NCBI RefSeq assembly: GCF_003403295.1
Contig: NZ_QUWV01000049.1
Coordinates: 1-61,736 of the forward strand
Direction of reading: 5' to 3'
DNA: 61,736 nucleotides
Source: Komagataeibacter melaceti
GTDB lineage: Bacteria; Pseudomonadota; Alphaproteobacteria; Acetobacterales; Acetobacteraceae
Below, one piece after another: positions 37,226 to 48,160 of this stretch. The first letter of the stretch is position 1. Every line of letters starts with the position of its first letter. Made by a program: the position numbers and the translations under genes. The notes under the pieces were generated by a model, which had not been told where the DNA came from, did not search any database, and worked only from the letters and a program-made list of their open reading frames with translations.

Positions 37226-37639
37226 TCCGTATCTGCCGGATAATGTCAGGGAAATCGATATCTCCCCTTATCTGGACCACAGGACGGGATGAATGCAAGT
37301 CCATGCCCCGATCAGGGCGGAAAAGGCGGCTGGTGGAAATCAATATATACGGGATGATTAAAAAATATTTTCATCGCGGCCATGAAAGTTCCCCTCCGGC
37401 ACTTCCGGGGACCATCATGGCCACGCATTTTATTTGAAAAAACATTATGTCACGATAACTGGAGCAGCTATTTACTGACAACCGGCCCCTACCCCTTGCA
37501 TTACGCAAGGAAAGGGCGTTATATCCCGAATTAATTATCAGAAAACAGCGCCATTAGAATATCGGGCATAGGAATAGATTCCTAAAATACGATTTTAGCC
37601 GCATTCCTCATGGCGCATTGAGTTATCGAGAGTTCTGCT
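37226..37639. other. 414-base gene-free region between gntK and coiled-coil gene
   Basis: Divergent upstream region. Contains a perfect 7-2-7 inverted repeat, TAGGAAT-AG-ATTCCTA (37569-37584), about 56 bases before the coiled-coil gene, a candidate operator; a small hairpin CCTTGC/GCAAGG (37495-37511); and an AT-rich stretch near 37340-37375. No open frame or named RNA seen. Confidence 0.5.
37569..37584. promoter_or_regulatory. candidate operator: 7-2-7 inverted repeat
   Basis: TAGGAATAGATTCCTA is perfectly symmetrical and lies in the only promoter-sized space upstream of the gene at 37640. The dyad shape suits a dimeric regulator; which one is unknown. Confidence 0.4.
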
Positions 37640-38302
37640 GTGTCATCTTATAACGATTTTCTTTCCTTGCCCAAGGAAGAAGACCAGACCTCCCATCGGG
37701 ATGAAGTAAATGAATCAGCATTCCGCCAGGCCCTTGAGCGGTTAGGCAAGGGGAAGTCCGCGCCCCGCAATGCAGATGGCGCGAAAAATCCCCAGGCCAA
37801 GACACGCGCCCCCCGTCAGGCCGACCCCGCGCAGCGCCGCCGAAAATTCGTGCAGGATGGGGATGTGCGGGTCGAACACCACTCCCTCGCCACGGGTCGC
37901 GCCACGCCGCGCGTCCTGCATGCCCAGCAGGAAGACCGGAGCGAGACCGAACACCTGCGCCACAAGGTACAGTTCGAACTGAAGCTGCGCGAACAGGCGG
38001 AACTTCGCCTATCCGAAGCGCAGAACCAGATCCGGTCGCTGACCACCCGTATCGGCCATGCCGATGTGATCGCGGCCGAGCAGAAGGAAAAGCTGGCCAG
38101 TCAGGCAAGCGAAATGCTGGCCCTGCGCGCAGAACTGTTCAACGCGCGGGAAGAAAACAACCAGCTGCGTGATGAACTGAACCGCCAGAAGACGAAGCTG
38201 CGTACAACCGAAACCCGCACGCGGCCCGCAGAAGACAAAACGGCGGACACCACGGATGCTGCACAGGACGAGCCGGAGCCCGTCAAGTGGTGGCTGCGCT
38301 GA
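37640..38302 (+). CDS. coiled-coil protein of unknown function
   Basis: 220 residues starting at GTG. A hydrophilic, basic N-terminal half (SESAFRQALERL-type helix and a KTRAPRQADPAQRRRKFV patch) leads to a long predicted coiled coil at about residues 100-190 (heptad-like EHLRHKVQFELKLREQAELRLSE and beyond). The last residues, EPVKWWLR, form a distinctive Trp-Trp motif at the extreme C terminus. No signal peptide or membrane helix. I do not recognise a domain; a structural or scaffolding role is possible only as inference. A small membrane protein gene follows by about 45 bases. Confidence 0.6.
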   Translation: MSSYNDFLSLPKEEDQTSHRDEVNESAFRQALERLGKGKSAPRNADGAKNPQAKTRAPRQADPAQRRRKFVQDGDVRVEHHSLATGRATPRVLHAQQEDRSETEHLRHKVQFELKLREQAELRLSEAQNQIRSLTTRIGHADVIAAEQKEKLASQASEMLALRAELFNAREENNQLRDELNRQKTKLRTTETRTRPAEDKTADTTDAAQDEPEPVKWWLR

Positions 38303-38349
38303 TATCCGTAACACCACCCTGCCGCCACGGCCGCCGGTAATACGCCCCC

Positions 38350-38829
38350 ATGGATTCCAGTGATTCCCGGCCCAACCCTGCCGCGCGCCAGCGCCAGATC
38401 GGCCTTGTCATTGTCGCGACCTCCACCAGCGCCAGCCTGGCGCTGCTGGTGCTGCTGCCGCTGGCAAGCGGGCTGATCAACCTGCTGCGCGATATACTGG
38501 GGGTTCTGATCCTGCCCTTTTCCTTCATGTTCGGGCTGGGCGGCCAGATGGGGCAATCGCCCGCGCTGCTGCGCCTCCTGTCCGACATGGGCATGCAGAC
38601 ACAGATGCACCCGTGGCGGCTGGGCATTGCCGCCGTGCTGGAACTGCTGGCGGTTTTCCTGTTTGTCATTGCCGAGCGGCTGGGCGGCCGTATCGGCTAT
38701 ACGGGCGCGTGCCTGACAACCGCCGGGGCCATTGGCCTGTCCGGCCTGCCGCTGGGCATGATGCTGATCCCCGCCATCGTGACGGAGGGGGTTTTCCTGC
38801 TCTGCCCCCCCACGCCCGAGCCGGACTGA
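38350..38829 (+). CDS. conserved membrane protein, unknown
   Basis: 159 residues, mainly hydrophobic with about four predicted helices: SLALLVLLPLASGLINLL, ILGVLILPFSFMFGL, AAVLELLAVFLFVIAERL and a C-terminal GLSGLPLGMMLIPAIVTEGVFLL. A polar N terminus (SSDSRPNPAARQRQ) faces the cytoplasm by the positive-inside rule. No domain recognised. Convergent with the aminotransferase gene; only 7 bases separate the stops. Confidence 0.65.
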   Translation: MDSSDSRPNPAARQRQIGLVIVATSTSASLALLVLLPLASGLINLLRDILGVLILPFSFMFGLGGQMGQSPALLRLLSDMGMQTQMHPWRLGIAAVLELLAVFLFVIAERLGGRIGYTGACLTTAGAIGLSGLPLGMMLIPAIVTEGVFLLCPPTPEPD

Positions 38830-38836
38830 CCGGCCC

Positions 38837-40063
38837 TCAGTTCAACCCTTCAACAAACCGTGCGATACGCGCGCAGGCTTCCTTCAGGATTTCATCGCTT
38901 GTGGCATAGGACAGACGCAGATACGGCCCCTGCCCGAATGCACTGCCATGCACCACGGCCACATGCTGTTCCGCCAGCAGGGCAATGGCGAAATCCTCGT
39001 CCGTTTCCAGCAACTGCCCCCCGGCGGTCGTGCGCCCCATGCACCCGGCCACGCCGGGATAGGCATAGAACGCCCCATGCGGCATGGCACAGGTCAGCCC
39101 CGGTATGCACCGCAGGGTCGAGACCACCAGTTCGCGCCGCCGGGCATAGACCGCGCGCATCTGCGCGATGATATCCGCAGGCCCGTCCAGCGCCGCCGCA
39201 GCCGCCGCCTGGCTTATGGAGCAGATGCCCGACGTGGCGCTGCCCTGAATGGCGGTCATGGCGCGGATAAGGGGCTGTGGGCCGCCCACATACCCCACGC
39301 GCCATCCGGTCATGGCATAGGCTTTCGACACGCCGTTCAATGTCAGGATGCGATCCTTCAGGTCGGGCGCGACCGCCGCGAGCGAGACATGCTGCGCCCC
39401 GCCGTAGATCAGGTGCTCATATATCTCGTCCGACAGGACATGCACCTGCGGGTGGCGGCGCAGCACCTCGGCCACCTCCTCAAGATCCTTCCGCCCCATG
39501 GTGCCGCCGGTCGGATTGTTGGGGAAATTGAGCACGAGCCATTTGGTGCGGGGCGTGATGGCTGCTTCCAGCGCGGCGGGGGTCAGGCGGAAGTCATCAG
39601 CCTCCAGACAGTCGGCATAAACCGGCGTGCCGCCAAATATACGCACGATCAGCGGGTAGCTGACCCAGTACGGCCGGGGGATGACAACCTCGTCCCCCTG
39701 CTGGACGGTGGCCATGAACGCATTGAAAATGACCTGCTTGCCGCCATTGGACACCATGATTTCGGCTGGCGTGTAGTCCAGCGCGTTCTCACGGGCGAAT
39801 TTGCGGATGATGGCGGCCTTGAGCGCGGGCGTGCCATCAACGGGCGGATATTTTGTCTGCCCGTCCAGCGCGGCCCGGTGGGCGGCCTCGATCACGGCGG
39901 CAGGAGTCGCGAAATCAGGCTCGCCCAACGCAAGCGAGAGCACCTTTTCCCCCTGCGCGCGCAGGTTGCGCGCGCGCTGGGCCATGGCGATGGTGGCGGG
40001 AACGCCCAGCCGCCCCATCCGCCGCGCGAACAGCGGGTGGGCGCCGTCCCCTTCTTTTGGCAT
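38837..40063 (-). CDS. class I aminotransferase (AspC-like), copy 1
   Basis: 408-residue PLP enzyme of the aspartate/aromatic aminotransferase family. Recognisable: LSLALGEPDFATP, PRPYWVSYP, NFPNNPTGG, the PLP Lys in [12 protein letters not shown], and the terminal SYATSDEILKEACARI. Substrate unknown. The gene is next to a second family member (40076) on the same strand, 12 bases after its stop codon; the two share most motifs ([19 protein letters not shown]) and clearly arose by duplication. Has an N-terminal extension HPLFARRMGRL. Confidence 0.9.
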   Translation of the reverse strand: MPKEGDGAHPLFARRMGRLGVPATIAMAQRARNLRAQGEKVLSLALGEPDFATPAAVIEAAHRAALDGQTKYPPVDGTPALKAAIIRKFARENALDYTPAEIMVSNGGKQVIFNAFMATVQQGDEVVIPRPYWVSYPLIVRIFGGTPVYADCLEADDFRLTPAALEAAITPRTKWLVLNFPNNPTGGTMGRKDLEEVAEVLRRHPQVHVLSDEIYEHLIYGGAQHVSLAAVAPDLKDRILTLNGVSKAYAMTGWRVGYVGGPQPLIRAMTAIQGSATSGICSISQAAAAAALDGPADIIAQMRAVYARRRELVVSTLRCIPGLTCAMPHGAFYAYPGVAGCMGRTTAGGQLLETDEDFAIALLAEQHVAVVHGSAFGQGPYLRLSYATSDEILKEACARIARFVEGLN

Positions 40064-40075
40064 ATCCCTGCCCCC

Positions 40076-42224
<2,149 letters not shown>

Positions 42225-42438
42225 GCCAAAACAGGTATATAGCAGAAAAACACCCGTATTTCCTCTTTTCATAGGGGCGCAGGCAGGCGCCCATGGCCCG
42301 GCTGGCATGGGTTGCCACGTCAGGCGGGGTCTGCAATTAATCTGGAAGTTACCTGACGACGACGCACTTCTACAGGCGTTCGCTTCGGAACAGAGTATGC
42401 CTGAGAACCGTGCGTCGGCATTCGGAAAGGAATGCGTC

Positions 42439-42999
42439 GTGCCCTGTGACAGTCAATACCTGCCCGCCCTGGTCCTGAACGCTGATTTCAGGCCGCTTTC
42501 CTATTATCCACTTTCCCTATGGTCATGGCAGGATACGATCCGCGCCGTATGGCTCGACCGCGTATCGGTGCTGAGCGAATATGACACGGTTGTCCGCTCC
42601 CCCACCCAGAGCCTGCGCCTGCCCAGCGTGATCGCGCTGAAGGACTATATCCCCACCGCCCGCAAACCCGCCTTCACGCGCTTCAACGTCTTCCTGCGCG
42701 ACAATTTTTCGTGCCAGTACTGCAACACCCGCTTCCCCACGCAGGAACTCACGTTCGACCACGTCATTCCCCGCAGCAAGGGCGGGCGCACCAGTTGGGA
42801 AAATGTCGTGACCGCATGCAGCCCGTGCAACCTGATAAAGGGGTCGTACATGCCGCACCAGATCCGCATGTACCCCAGCCGCACGCCTGCCCGCCCCTCC
42901 AGCCGCAGGTTGCAGGAAAACGGCCGCGCCTTCCCCCCCAACTACCTGCATGAAAGCTGGCGCGACTATCTGTACTGGGATACCGAGCTGGAAAACTAG
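42439..42999 (+). CDS. HNH endonuclease family protein
   Basis: About 186 residues. The HNH region has CQYCNTRFPTQELTFDHVIPRSKGGRTSWENVV, with CxxC and a second pair CSPCN, i.e. zinc-bound treble-clef fold, and the catalytic His in FDHV. The N-terminal half ALVLNADFRPLSYYPLSLWSW is the conserved leader of a common bacterial family whose role is unknown; it is not part of a restriction system here. I prefer GTG 42439, which has AAAGGA 7 bases upstream; an in-frame ATG at 42397 gives 14 more residues. Convergent with the next lipoprotein gene. Confidence 0.85.
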   Translation: MPCDSQYLPALVLNADFRPLSYYPLSLWSWQDTIRAVWLDRVSVLSEYDTVVRSPTQSLRLPSVIALKDYIPTARKPAFTRFNVFLRDNFSCQYCNTRFPTQELTFDHVIPRSKGGRTSWENVVTACSPCNLIKGSYMPHQIRMYPSRTPARPSSRRLQENGRAFPPNYLHESWRDYLYWDTELEN

Positions 43000-43007
43000 G
43001 CGGCAGC

Positions 43008-43319
43008 CTATCTGGTGTAGCTGTAGTTGTACTGGTCCGCCAGCTTCTGCAGGTCCGGCGCGCCACGCAGGTTGAGCGGCAGCGGATGCGTGTTCTTGTT
43101 CGTGGCGAAGATGACGTTGTGGTCGCTCATGCGCTGGCAGGTATTGGCGGCGATGGGAAAGCTGAGCTGCATGGCCGTGCCCATCTGCTCACGCAGGCAT
43201 TTTACGTCGCTCTGGAACGGTTTACGCCCGATTTCCGGTGTGCATGCGCCCAGCACAACCAGGCCGCATGCCAGCAGCCCGAGCCGGACGGGCAGTTTTT
43301 CCACAAGTTTCAGCTTCAT
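43008..43319 (-). CDS. small lipoprotein of unknown function
   Basis: 103 residues. A hydrophobic helix (LGLLACGLVVLGAC) ends in a lipobox LGAC at about residue 26. The mature domain has three further Cys (CLRE, TCQRM) and a Tyr-rich end (YNYSYTR). No recognised domain. Its stop lies 8 bases from the HNH gene's stop on the opposite strand. Confidence 0.65.
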   Translation of the reverse strand: MKLKLVEKLPVRLGLLACGLVVLGACTPEIGRKPFQSDVKCLREQMGTAMQLSFPIAANTCQRMSDHNVIFATNKNTHPLPLNLRGAPDLQKLADQYNYSYTR

Positions 43320-43702
43320 CTCGACCCCGTCGCTTAAGCGGCCACGACACTGCCACGAAAGTGCCCGCCGCGATAGGGGACATGACCACGGTGTCCGCGC
43401 CGCCGTGCCTGTAATGCATGGGTGCCTTACGTGAAATGCCGGTTACGGAAATCGGTCCAGACCGAAAGGAAATACAACAATCCGTGCATAGGTATTATCT
43501 GACTGCATAGGTGATATTACCGTGAGCCGGATGACAGATGGCGGTTATATTGCCACCCTCACTCGTTATTCTGATTTTTTTTAAATCATGCGTGATATAT
43601 AAGAATTACAAATACAGGACCACCTGACTGTAAATTTGCTTCAGGATTGCGTATGCCTGTCGCGCATTGTCACCGTCCCCCATCGATGCCTGAGGTAGAA
43701 GA
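43320..43702. other. 383-base gene-free region upstream of hpnR
   Basis: Divergent upstream region between the small lipoprotein and hpnR. Contains two copies of TGCATAGGT at 43485-43493 and 43504-43512, 19 bases apart, each followed by an AT-rich tail (ATTAT / GATATTAC). An AT-rich segment with a run of T follows at 43570-43620. TGAGGTAGAAGA precedes the hpnR start as ribosome site. No open frame or RNA gene seen. Confidence 0.5.
43485..43512. promoter_or_regulatory. candidate operator: direct repeat upstream of hpnR
   Basis: TGCATAGGT occurs twice with a 19-base repeat interval, about two helical turns, the arrangement expected for a regulator binding one DNA face. About 190-220 bases before the hpnR start, so distance to a promoter is unclear. 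Unknown regulator. Confidence 0.35.
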
Positions 43703-45247
43703 ATGAGATTACTGGCCGTCCATCCAAGCTCACTCATGTACACAAAGGTCTTCCTGCGTCTTGAACCGCTGGGGCTTGAACTGGTTGCCGGTGCCGCGCG
43801 CAACAAGGGACATGAGGTGGACATCATCGACCTGCAGGTCGAAAACCACGCGGATTACTGGGAGCGCATCGAGAAGTTCCGGCCGCACGCGGTCTGCTTC
43901 TCGGGCAACTACCTTGCCAACGTCCCCGAAATCATTGACCTGTGCAAGGAAACCCGCCGCCGCCTGCCCAATGTGTTCCTGTTCATGGGCGGACATTCCA
44001 TCTCGTTCATCGCGCGCGATGTGCTCTCCCTGTCCGACGGGGCGGTCAACTGCGTCCTGAAGGGTGAAGGCGACGCCACGGTCGGCCTGCTGCTTGAGGC
44101 ATGGGAACAGGGCCGCGACCTGACCACCGTGCCCGGCGTGGTGACCATGGATGGCGAAGGCCCGCCGCCGATCTTTGTTGAGACGCTGGATGAAGTCCGC
44201 CCCGCGCGTGACCTGCTGCGCCACCGCCGCAAATACTTCATCGGCACGCTGGACCCGGCGGCCTCCATCGAGTTCGCCCGTGGCTGCCCGTGGGACTGCA
44301 CGTTCTGTAGCGCATGGACGTTCTATGGCCGCTCCTACCGCACCGCCAGCGCCGAGGTGATTGGCGAGGAACTGCAGGAAATCAAGGAACCCGGCATCTT
44401 CATCGTGGATGACGTGGCCTTCGTTCATGCCGAACACGGGCTGGCCATCGCCAACGAGATCAAGCGCCGCAACATCCAGAAGGAATATTACCTTGAAACC
44501 CGCGCGGACGTTCTGCTGCGCAACAAGGAAGTCTTCCGCGTCTGGAAGGAAATCGGGCTTAGCTACATCTTCATCGGGCTGGAAGCGGTGGATGCCGAGG
44601 GGCTGAAGCGGTTCCGCAAGCGTGTCTCGATGGATCGCAACTTCGAGGCGCTGGATTACGCCCGCTCGCTGGACCTGATCGTGGCGATCAACCTGATTGC
44701 CGACCCGTCATGGGACCGCGAACGCTTTGAGGTGATCCGCCAGTGGTGCCTCGAGATTCCGGACATCGTGAACATCTCCGTCACCACCCCCTATCCCGGC
44801 ACCGAGATCTGGGAGAGCGAGTCCCGCAAGCTCACCACGCGTGACTACCGCCTGTTTGACATCCAGCATGCCGTGATGCCGACCACCCTGCCGCTGCAGG
44901 AGTTCTATGAGGAACTGGTCAAGACCCAGCAGATCCTGAACAACAAGCATCTGGGCTGGAGCGCGATCAAGGACACGCTTGGCATTGCACTGCGCCTGGC
45001 GCTGCGCGGGCAGACCAACTTCCTGACCATGATCTGGAAGTTCAATTCGGTCTTCAACCCGAAGCTGCAGATGGCCGACCACGCGCAGAAGCCGAAATAT
45101 GAAATGCCGCTGAAGCCGGAAGGCACCGACCAGAAGGTCGATCGCAAGACGCTGTATGTGCATGGCCCGGCTGGCCGCAAGTCGCGCAAGCTGGATGATG
45201 ATACCGAAAAGTTCGTGGATGAAACCCGCATGAGCACGGTTGACTGA
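43703..45247 (+). CDS. hpnR: hopanoid C-3 methylase
   Basis: B12-binding radical SAM methylase that makes 3-methylhopanoids, lipids that stiffen membranes in acetic acid bacteria. 514 residues: an N-terminal cobalamin-binding domain (AVHPSSLMYTKVFLRLEPLGLE, then IDLQVENHADYW), and a radical SAM core with the 4Fe-4S triad CxxxCxxC at Cys195, Cys199 and Cys202. A C-terminal extension of about 120 residues is typical of the family. Substrate assignment rests on close family resemblance to HpnR. It stands alone with its own promoter area and terminator; the other hpn genes are not in this window. Confidence 0.88.
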   Translation: MRLLAVHPSSLMYTKVFLRLEPLGLELVAGAARNKGHEVDIIDLQVENHADYWERIEKFRPHAVCFSGNYLANVPEIIDLCKETRRRLPNVFLFMGGHSISFIARDVLSLSDGAVNCVLKGEGDATVGLLLEAWEQGRDLTTVPGVVTMDGEGPPPIFVETLDEVRPARDLLRHRRKYFIGTLDPAASIEFARGCPWDCTFCSAWTFYGRSYRTASAEVIGEELQEIKEPGIFIVDDVAFVHAEHGLAIANEIKRRNIQKEYYLETRADVLLRNKEVFRVWKEIGLSYIFIGLEAVDAEGLKRFRKRVSMDRNFEALDYARSLDLIVAINLIADPSWDRERFEVIRQWCLEIPDIVNISVTTPYPGTEIWESESRKLTTRDYRLFDIQHAVMPTTLPLQEFYEELVKTQQILNNKHLGWSAIKDTLGIALRLALRGQTNFLTMIWKFNSVFNPKLQMADHAQKPKYEMPLKPEGTDQKVDRKTLYVHGPAGRKSRKLDDDTEKFVDETRMSTVD

Positions 45248-45269
45248 CCGCGCGGACCACACTGAATAG

Positions 45270-45304
45270 AAAAAGGCCGGTTGCCCATGCACCGGCCTTT
45301 TTTC
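45270..45304 (+). terminator. intrinsic terminator after hpnR
   Basis: AAAGGCCGGT and ACCGGCCTTT (45272-45281 and 45291-45300) form a perfect 10-bp stem with a 9-base loop, followed by more T. Also symmetrical enough to act on the minus strand. Confidence 0.93.
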
Positions 45305-45593
45305 TTGTCTGGCATCCGGGTGGAGTCCTGAAGGGGGAGGCCACTGGCCTTTCCCCGATACCGGTGGAAGGAACTGGCTCCCTTCCCCCGGTTATGGCCT
45401 GCGGATAAAATCCGATGGCGGTTCAATCCGTTCATCTATGCTCCCGGCACGGGTCGCCTCGCCCCGTAGTTACAGAAACATCACGTTGTTTTTGTATAAG
45501 GGGCGATAATATAAATGAACGGGATACGGTTCAGGTGGCAGGCTGTCTGGAAAACCTGCACGTGGGAACTTTTTCAGGAACGCACCGGGTAAC

Positions 45594-45630
45594 GCCGCCT
45601 TTTTGAAAAAGGCGGCACCCAAAAACTTCT
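45594..45630 (-). repeat. palindromic intergenic element, copy B
   Basis: On the minus strand AGAAGTTTTTGGGT is followed by GCCGCCTTTTT-C-AAAAAGGCGGC, an 11-bp perfect stem. It parallels copy A at 13111-13143: same leader AAGTTTTTGG, same T run, C and A run, but different outer stem bases that still pair. Located 32 bases after the sufE stop, in its sense direction, as copy A is to its gene. Confidence 0.7.
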
Positions 45631-45661
45631 ATTTTTTATCAGCGAGTTGTTTCTGCGTGTC

Positions 45662-46111
45662 TTATGAGACCGGCAACGCCGCCGCGGCCTTGCGGATGGC
45701 CTGCGCCATGGCTTCCACCCCGTTGCCGCGGTTGGTGGACAGCGCCTGCACCAGCCCCAGATCCCGCAGGAAATTCGGGTCGGTAGCCAGTATTTCCTCA
45801 CGGCTGCGACCGGAATAGACCCGCAGCAACAACGCCACCAGCCCGGACACGATGGCCGCATCCGACGCCCCGGCCAGGTACAAAAGACCATCCCTGGGCT
45901 GCACTTCCATCCACACCTGACTCTGGCAGCCCGGCACGCGATGGGCGTCGTCCTGCCACTGTGGCGGGAAAGGCGGCAGCTTGCGGCCCAGTTCTATGAT
46001 GTACTGGTAGCGCTGCATCCAGTCATCAAACAGGGCCAGTTCATCACCAATCTCGGCAATGGCATCAGCGGCGGTATCATCCTCGGGCTTTACGAAGGGA
46101 TCGGTCATCAT
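45662..46111 (-). CDS. sufE: SufE family sulfur acceptor protein
   Basis: 149 residues. SufE receives persulfide sulfur from SufS for Fe-S cluster assembly. The acceptor Cys is in VPGCQSQVW; other family blocks are QYIIELGRKLPPFP and LVALLLRVYSGRSREEIL. It follows hslU by 71 bases on the same strand, without sufS nearby. Confidence 0.93.
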   Translation of the reverse strand: MMTDPFVKPEDDTAADAIAEIGDELALFDDWMQRYQYIIELGRKLPPFPPQWQDDAHRVPGCQSQVWMEVQPRDGLLYLAGASDAAIVSGLVALLLRVYSGRSREEILATDPNFLRDLGLVQALSTNRGNGVEAMAQAIRKAAAALPVS

Positions 46112-46182
46112 CTTTCCTGTTACGCATGAGATCGGTCCGGGCAGGGAATACGCCCCGCCCGGCCATGGCCCAGCCTGCCGCC

Positions 46183-47496
46183 TTACAGGATAAAGCGGCT
46201 CAGATCACCCTTGCTGGCCAGTGGGGCGACCTTCTCGCGCACATCGGCCACATCAATGACCACGGCCTGCCCCGCACGGTCGGCGGCGGTGAAGGAGACC
46301 TCTTCCAGCAGGCGCTCCAGCACCGTGGCAAGACGCCGCGCACCGATATTCTCGACACGCTCATTGATGTCCGCCGCCAGTTCCGCCAGCGCGTCAATCG
46401 CATCATCGCTGAAGGACAGCGTGACCTTTTCCGTGCCCAGCAGTGCCACGTACTGCTGCAGCAGCGAATGTTCCGGCTCGGTCAGGATGCGGCGCAGGTC
46501 TTCCCGCGTCAGCGATGCCAGTTCCACACGGATCGGCAGGCGGCCCTGCAGTTCGGGCAGCAGGTCGGACGGCTTGGCGATATGGAACGCGCCGGATGCG
46601 ATGAACAGGATATGGTCCGTGCGCACGGGGCCGTATTTGGTGGAAACGGTCGTCCCCTCGATCAGCGGCAGCAGGTCGCGCTGCACCCCTTCACGCGATA
46701 CATCCCCACCCCGCGTGCCCCCTTCGGACGCGCGGGCGCAGACCTTGTCGATCTCATCAAGGAAGACAATGCCATGGTCCTGCGCATGGATGACGGCCTC
46801 GCGCGTCAGCGCATCGGTATCGAGCATCTTGTCCGCTTCCTGCCGGATCAGGGCGGCGCGGGCGGCGGCGACCGTCATGCGGCGCTGCTGCGGCATGCGG
46901 TTCATGAAGCCCTTCATCATGTCGGAAAAATTGATGACGGTACCCGGCGTCATGTTCGGCATGTCGGAAGGTGACGGGCCACCGGCCTCGGCAATCGAGA
47001 TCTCGACTTCCTTGTTCTCAAGCTCGCCCGCGCGGAGCATGCGCCGGAACTTGTTCTTCGTCTCGGCGGAAGCCCCCTCGCCCACCAGCGCGTCCAGCAG
47101 CAGGTTTTCGGCAGCCAGTTCGGCCTTGGCCTCCACATCCTTGCGGCGCAGGTCGCGCAGCATGTTGATCGAGACTTCCACCAGGTCGCGCACGATGCTT
47201 TCCACATCGCGGCCCACATATCCCACTTCGGTAAACTTGGTGGCCTCGACCTTCAGGAACGGGGCCTGCGCCAGCTTGGCCAGGCGGCGCGCAATCTCGG
47301 TCTTGCCGCAGCCGGTCGGCCCGATCATCAGGATGTTCTTGGGCACGACTTCTTCACGCATCGCATCGGGCAGTTGCGCGCGCCGCCAGCGGTTGCGCAG
47401 CGCGATGGCGACGGCACGCTTGGCGTCCGTCTGGCCGATGATGTAGCGGTCGAGTTCGGATACGATCTCACGCGGGGAATGATTGGGAATTTCCAT
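46183..47496 (-). CDS. hslU: HslU ATPase of HslUV protease
   Basis: 437-residue AAA+ unfoldase (ClpY) that feeds substrates to HslV. Walker [15 protein letters not shown], Walker [12 protein letters not shown], a large I domain in the middle (residues about 110-240), and sensor motifs [15 protein letters not shown] and [15 protein letters not shown]. The C terminus ends LSRFIL, the tail that docks into HslV. Overlaps the hslV stop by one base. Confidence 0.97.
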   Translation of the reverse strand: MEIPNHSPREIVSELDRYIIGQTDAKRAVAIALRNRWRRAQLPDAMREEVVPKNILMIGPTGCGKTEIARRLAKLAQAPFLKVEATKFTEVGYVGRDVESIVRDLVEVSINMLRDLRRKDVEAKAELAAENLLLDALVGEGASAETKNKFRRMLRAGELENKEVEISIAEAGGPSPSDMPNMTPGTVINFSDMMKGFMNRMPQQRRMTVAAARAALIRQEADKMLDTDALTREAVIHAQDHGIVFLDEIDKVCARASEGGTRGGDVSREGVQRDLLPLIEGTTVSTKYGPVRTDHILFIASGAFHIAKPSDLLPELQGRLPIRVELASLTREDLRRILTEPEHSLLQQYVALLGTEKVTLSFSDDAIDALAELAADINERVENIGARRLATVLERLLEEVSFTAADRAGQAVVIDVADVREKVAPLASKGDLSRFIL

Positions 47497-48089
47497 TACG
47501 CCGCTCCCTCCTGCGTGTCCGTGCCCAGTGTCTCCACAATGACGGAATGGTTGGTATAGACACAGATATCACCGGCGATTTTCATGGACCGGCGTGCGAT
47601 ATCCACCGCCCCGAGTCCCTCGATCCCCAGCAGCGCGCGCGCGGCGGACAGCGCGTAATTGCCGCCCGAGCCTATGGCGATGATGCCATCCTCCGGCTCC
47701 AGCACGTCACCATTGCCGGTCAGCGTAAAGGAACGCTCGGCATCCGCCACGGCCATCATGGCTTCCAGCCGCCGCAGATAGCGGTCGGTGCGCCAGTCCT
47801 TGGCCAGTTCGACACAGGCGCGTTCAAGCTGGTTGGGATAGCGTTCAAGCTTGTTTTCAAGCCGTTCCAGCAGGGTAAAGGCATCTGCCGTGGCCCCCGC
47901 GAAACCCGCCAGTATCTGCCCCGTGGGGCCGATCCGGCGCACCTTGCGCGCATTGCCCTTGATAACGGTGGCGCCCAGCGTCACCTGTCCATCGCCAGCC
48001 ATGGCCACCTGGCCTGCGCGCCGGACACACAGAATGGTCGTACCATGCCACCCGATCGGGTCATGGGAGGATGAATGATGATCTTGCAT
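47496..48089 (-). CDS. hslV: HslV peptidase of HslUV protease
   Basis: 197-residue threonine protease (ClpQ), a double hexamer with HslU. The catalytic Thr is predicted at Thr17 in [10 protein letters not shown], giving a 16-residue propeptide; DGQVTLG and [14 protein letters not shown] are conserved. I start at 48089 ([11 protein letters not shown]); ATG four or more codons upstream are possible but lie beyond the family's normal N terminus. Starts 64 bases after the sensor-kinase stop. Confidence 0.95.
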   Translation of the reverse strand: MQDHHSSSHDPIGWHGTTILCVRRAGQVAMAGDGQVTLGATVIKGNARKVRRIGPTGQILAGFAGATADAFTLLERLENKLERYPNQLERACVELAKDWRTDRYLRRLEAMMAVADAERSFTLTGNGDVLEPEDGIIAIGSGGNYALSAARALLGIEGLGAVDIARRSMKIAGDICVYTNHSVIVETLGTDTQEGAA

Positions 48090-48142
48090 GGTGATAGAGA
48101 TAAAACCTTCTCCTGACAGCGCAAGGGGCATCCGCCCCATGC

Positions 48143-48160
48143 AGGCATGTCCTCATGCCT
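48143..48160. other. short hairpin at the end of the chemosensory operon
   Basis: AGGCATG and CATGCCT (48143-48149 and 48154-48160) with a 4-base loop span the stop codon of the hybrid kinase. No T run, so it is not a clear terminator; it may protect or slow the transcript between the operon and hslV. Confidence 0.4.

Larger units (their letters stand above)
45248..45661. other. 414-base gene-free region between hpnR and sufE
   Basis: Holds the hpnR terminator (45270-45304), two consecutive hairpins near 45329-45392, an AT-rich stretch near 45485-45520 and the palindromic element at 45594-45630. No open frame I would call. Confidence 0.5.

Noticed and set aside
46211-47446. 411-codon open frame antisense to hslU
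   Set aside because: Serine/Arg-rich composition typical of a shadow; hslU is unmistakable.
48143-48160. Terminator at the end of the chemosensory operon
   Set aside because: A 7-bp stem exists but no T run follows on the minus strand; reported only as a hairpin.
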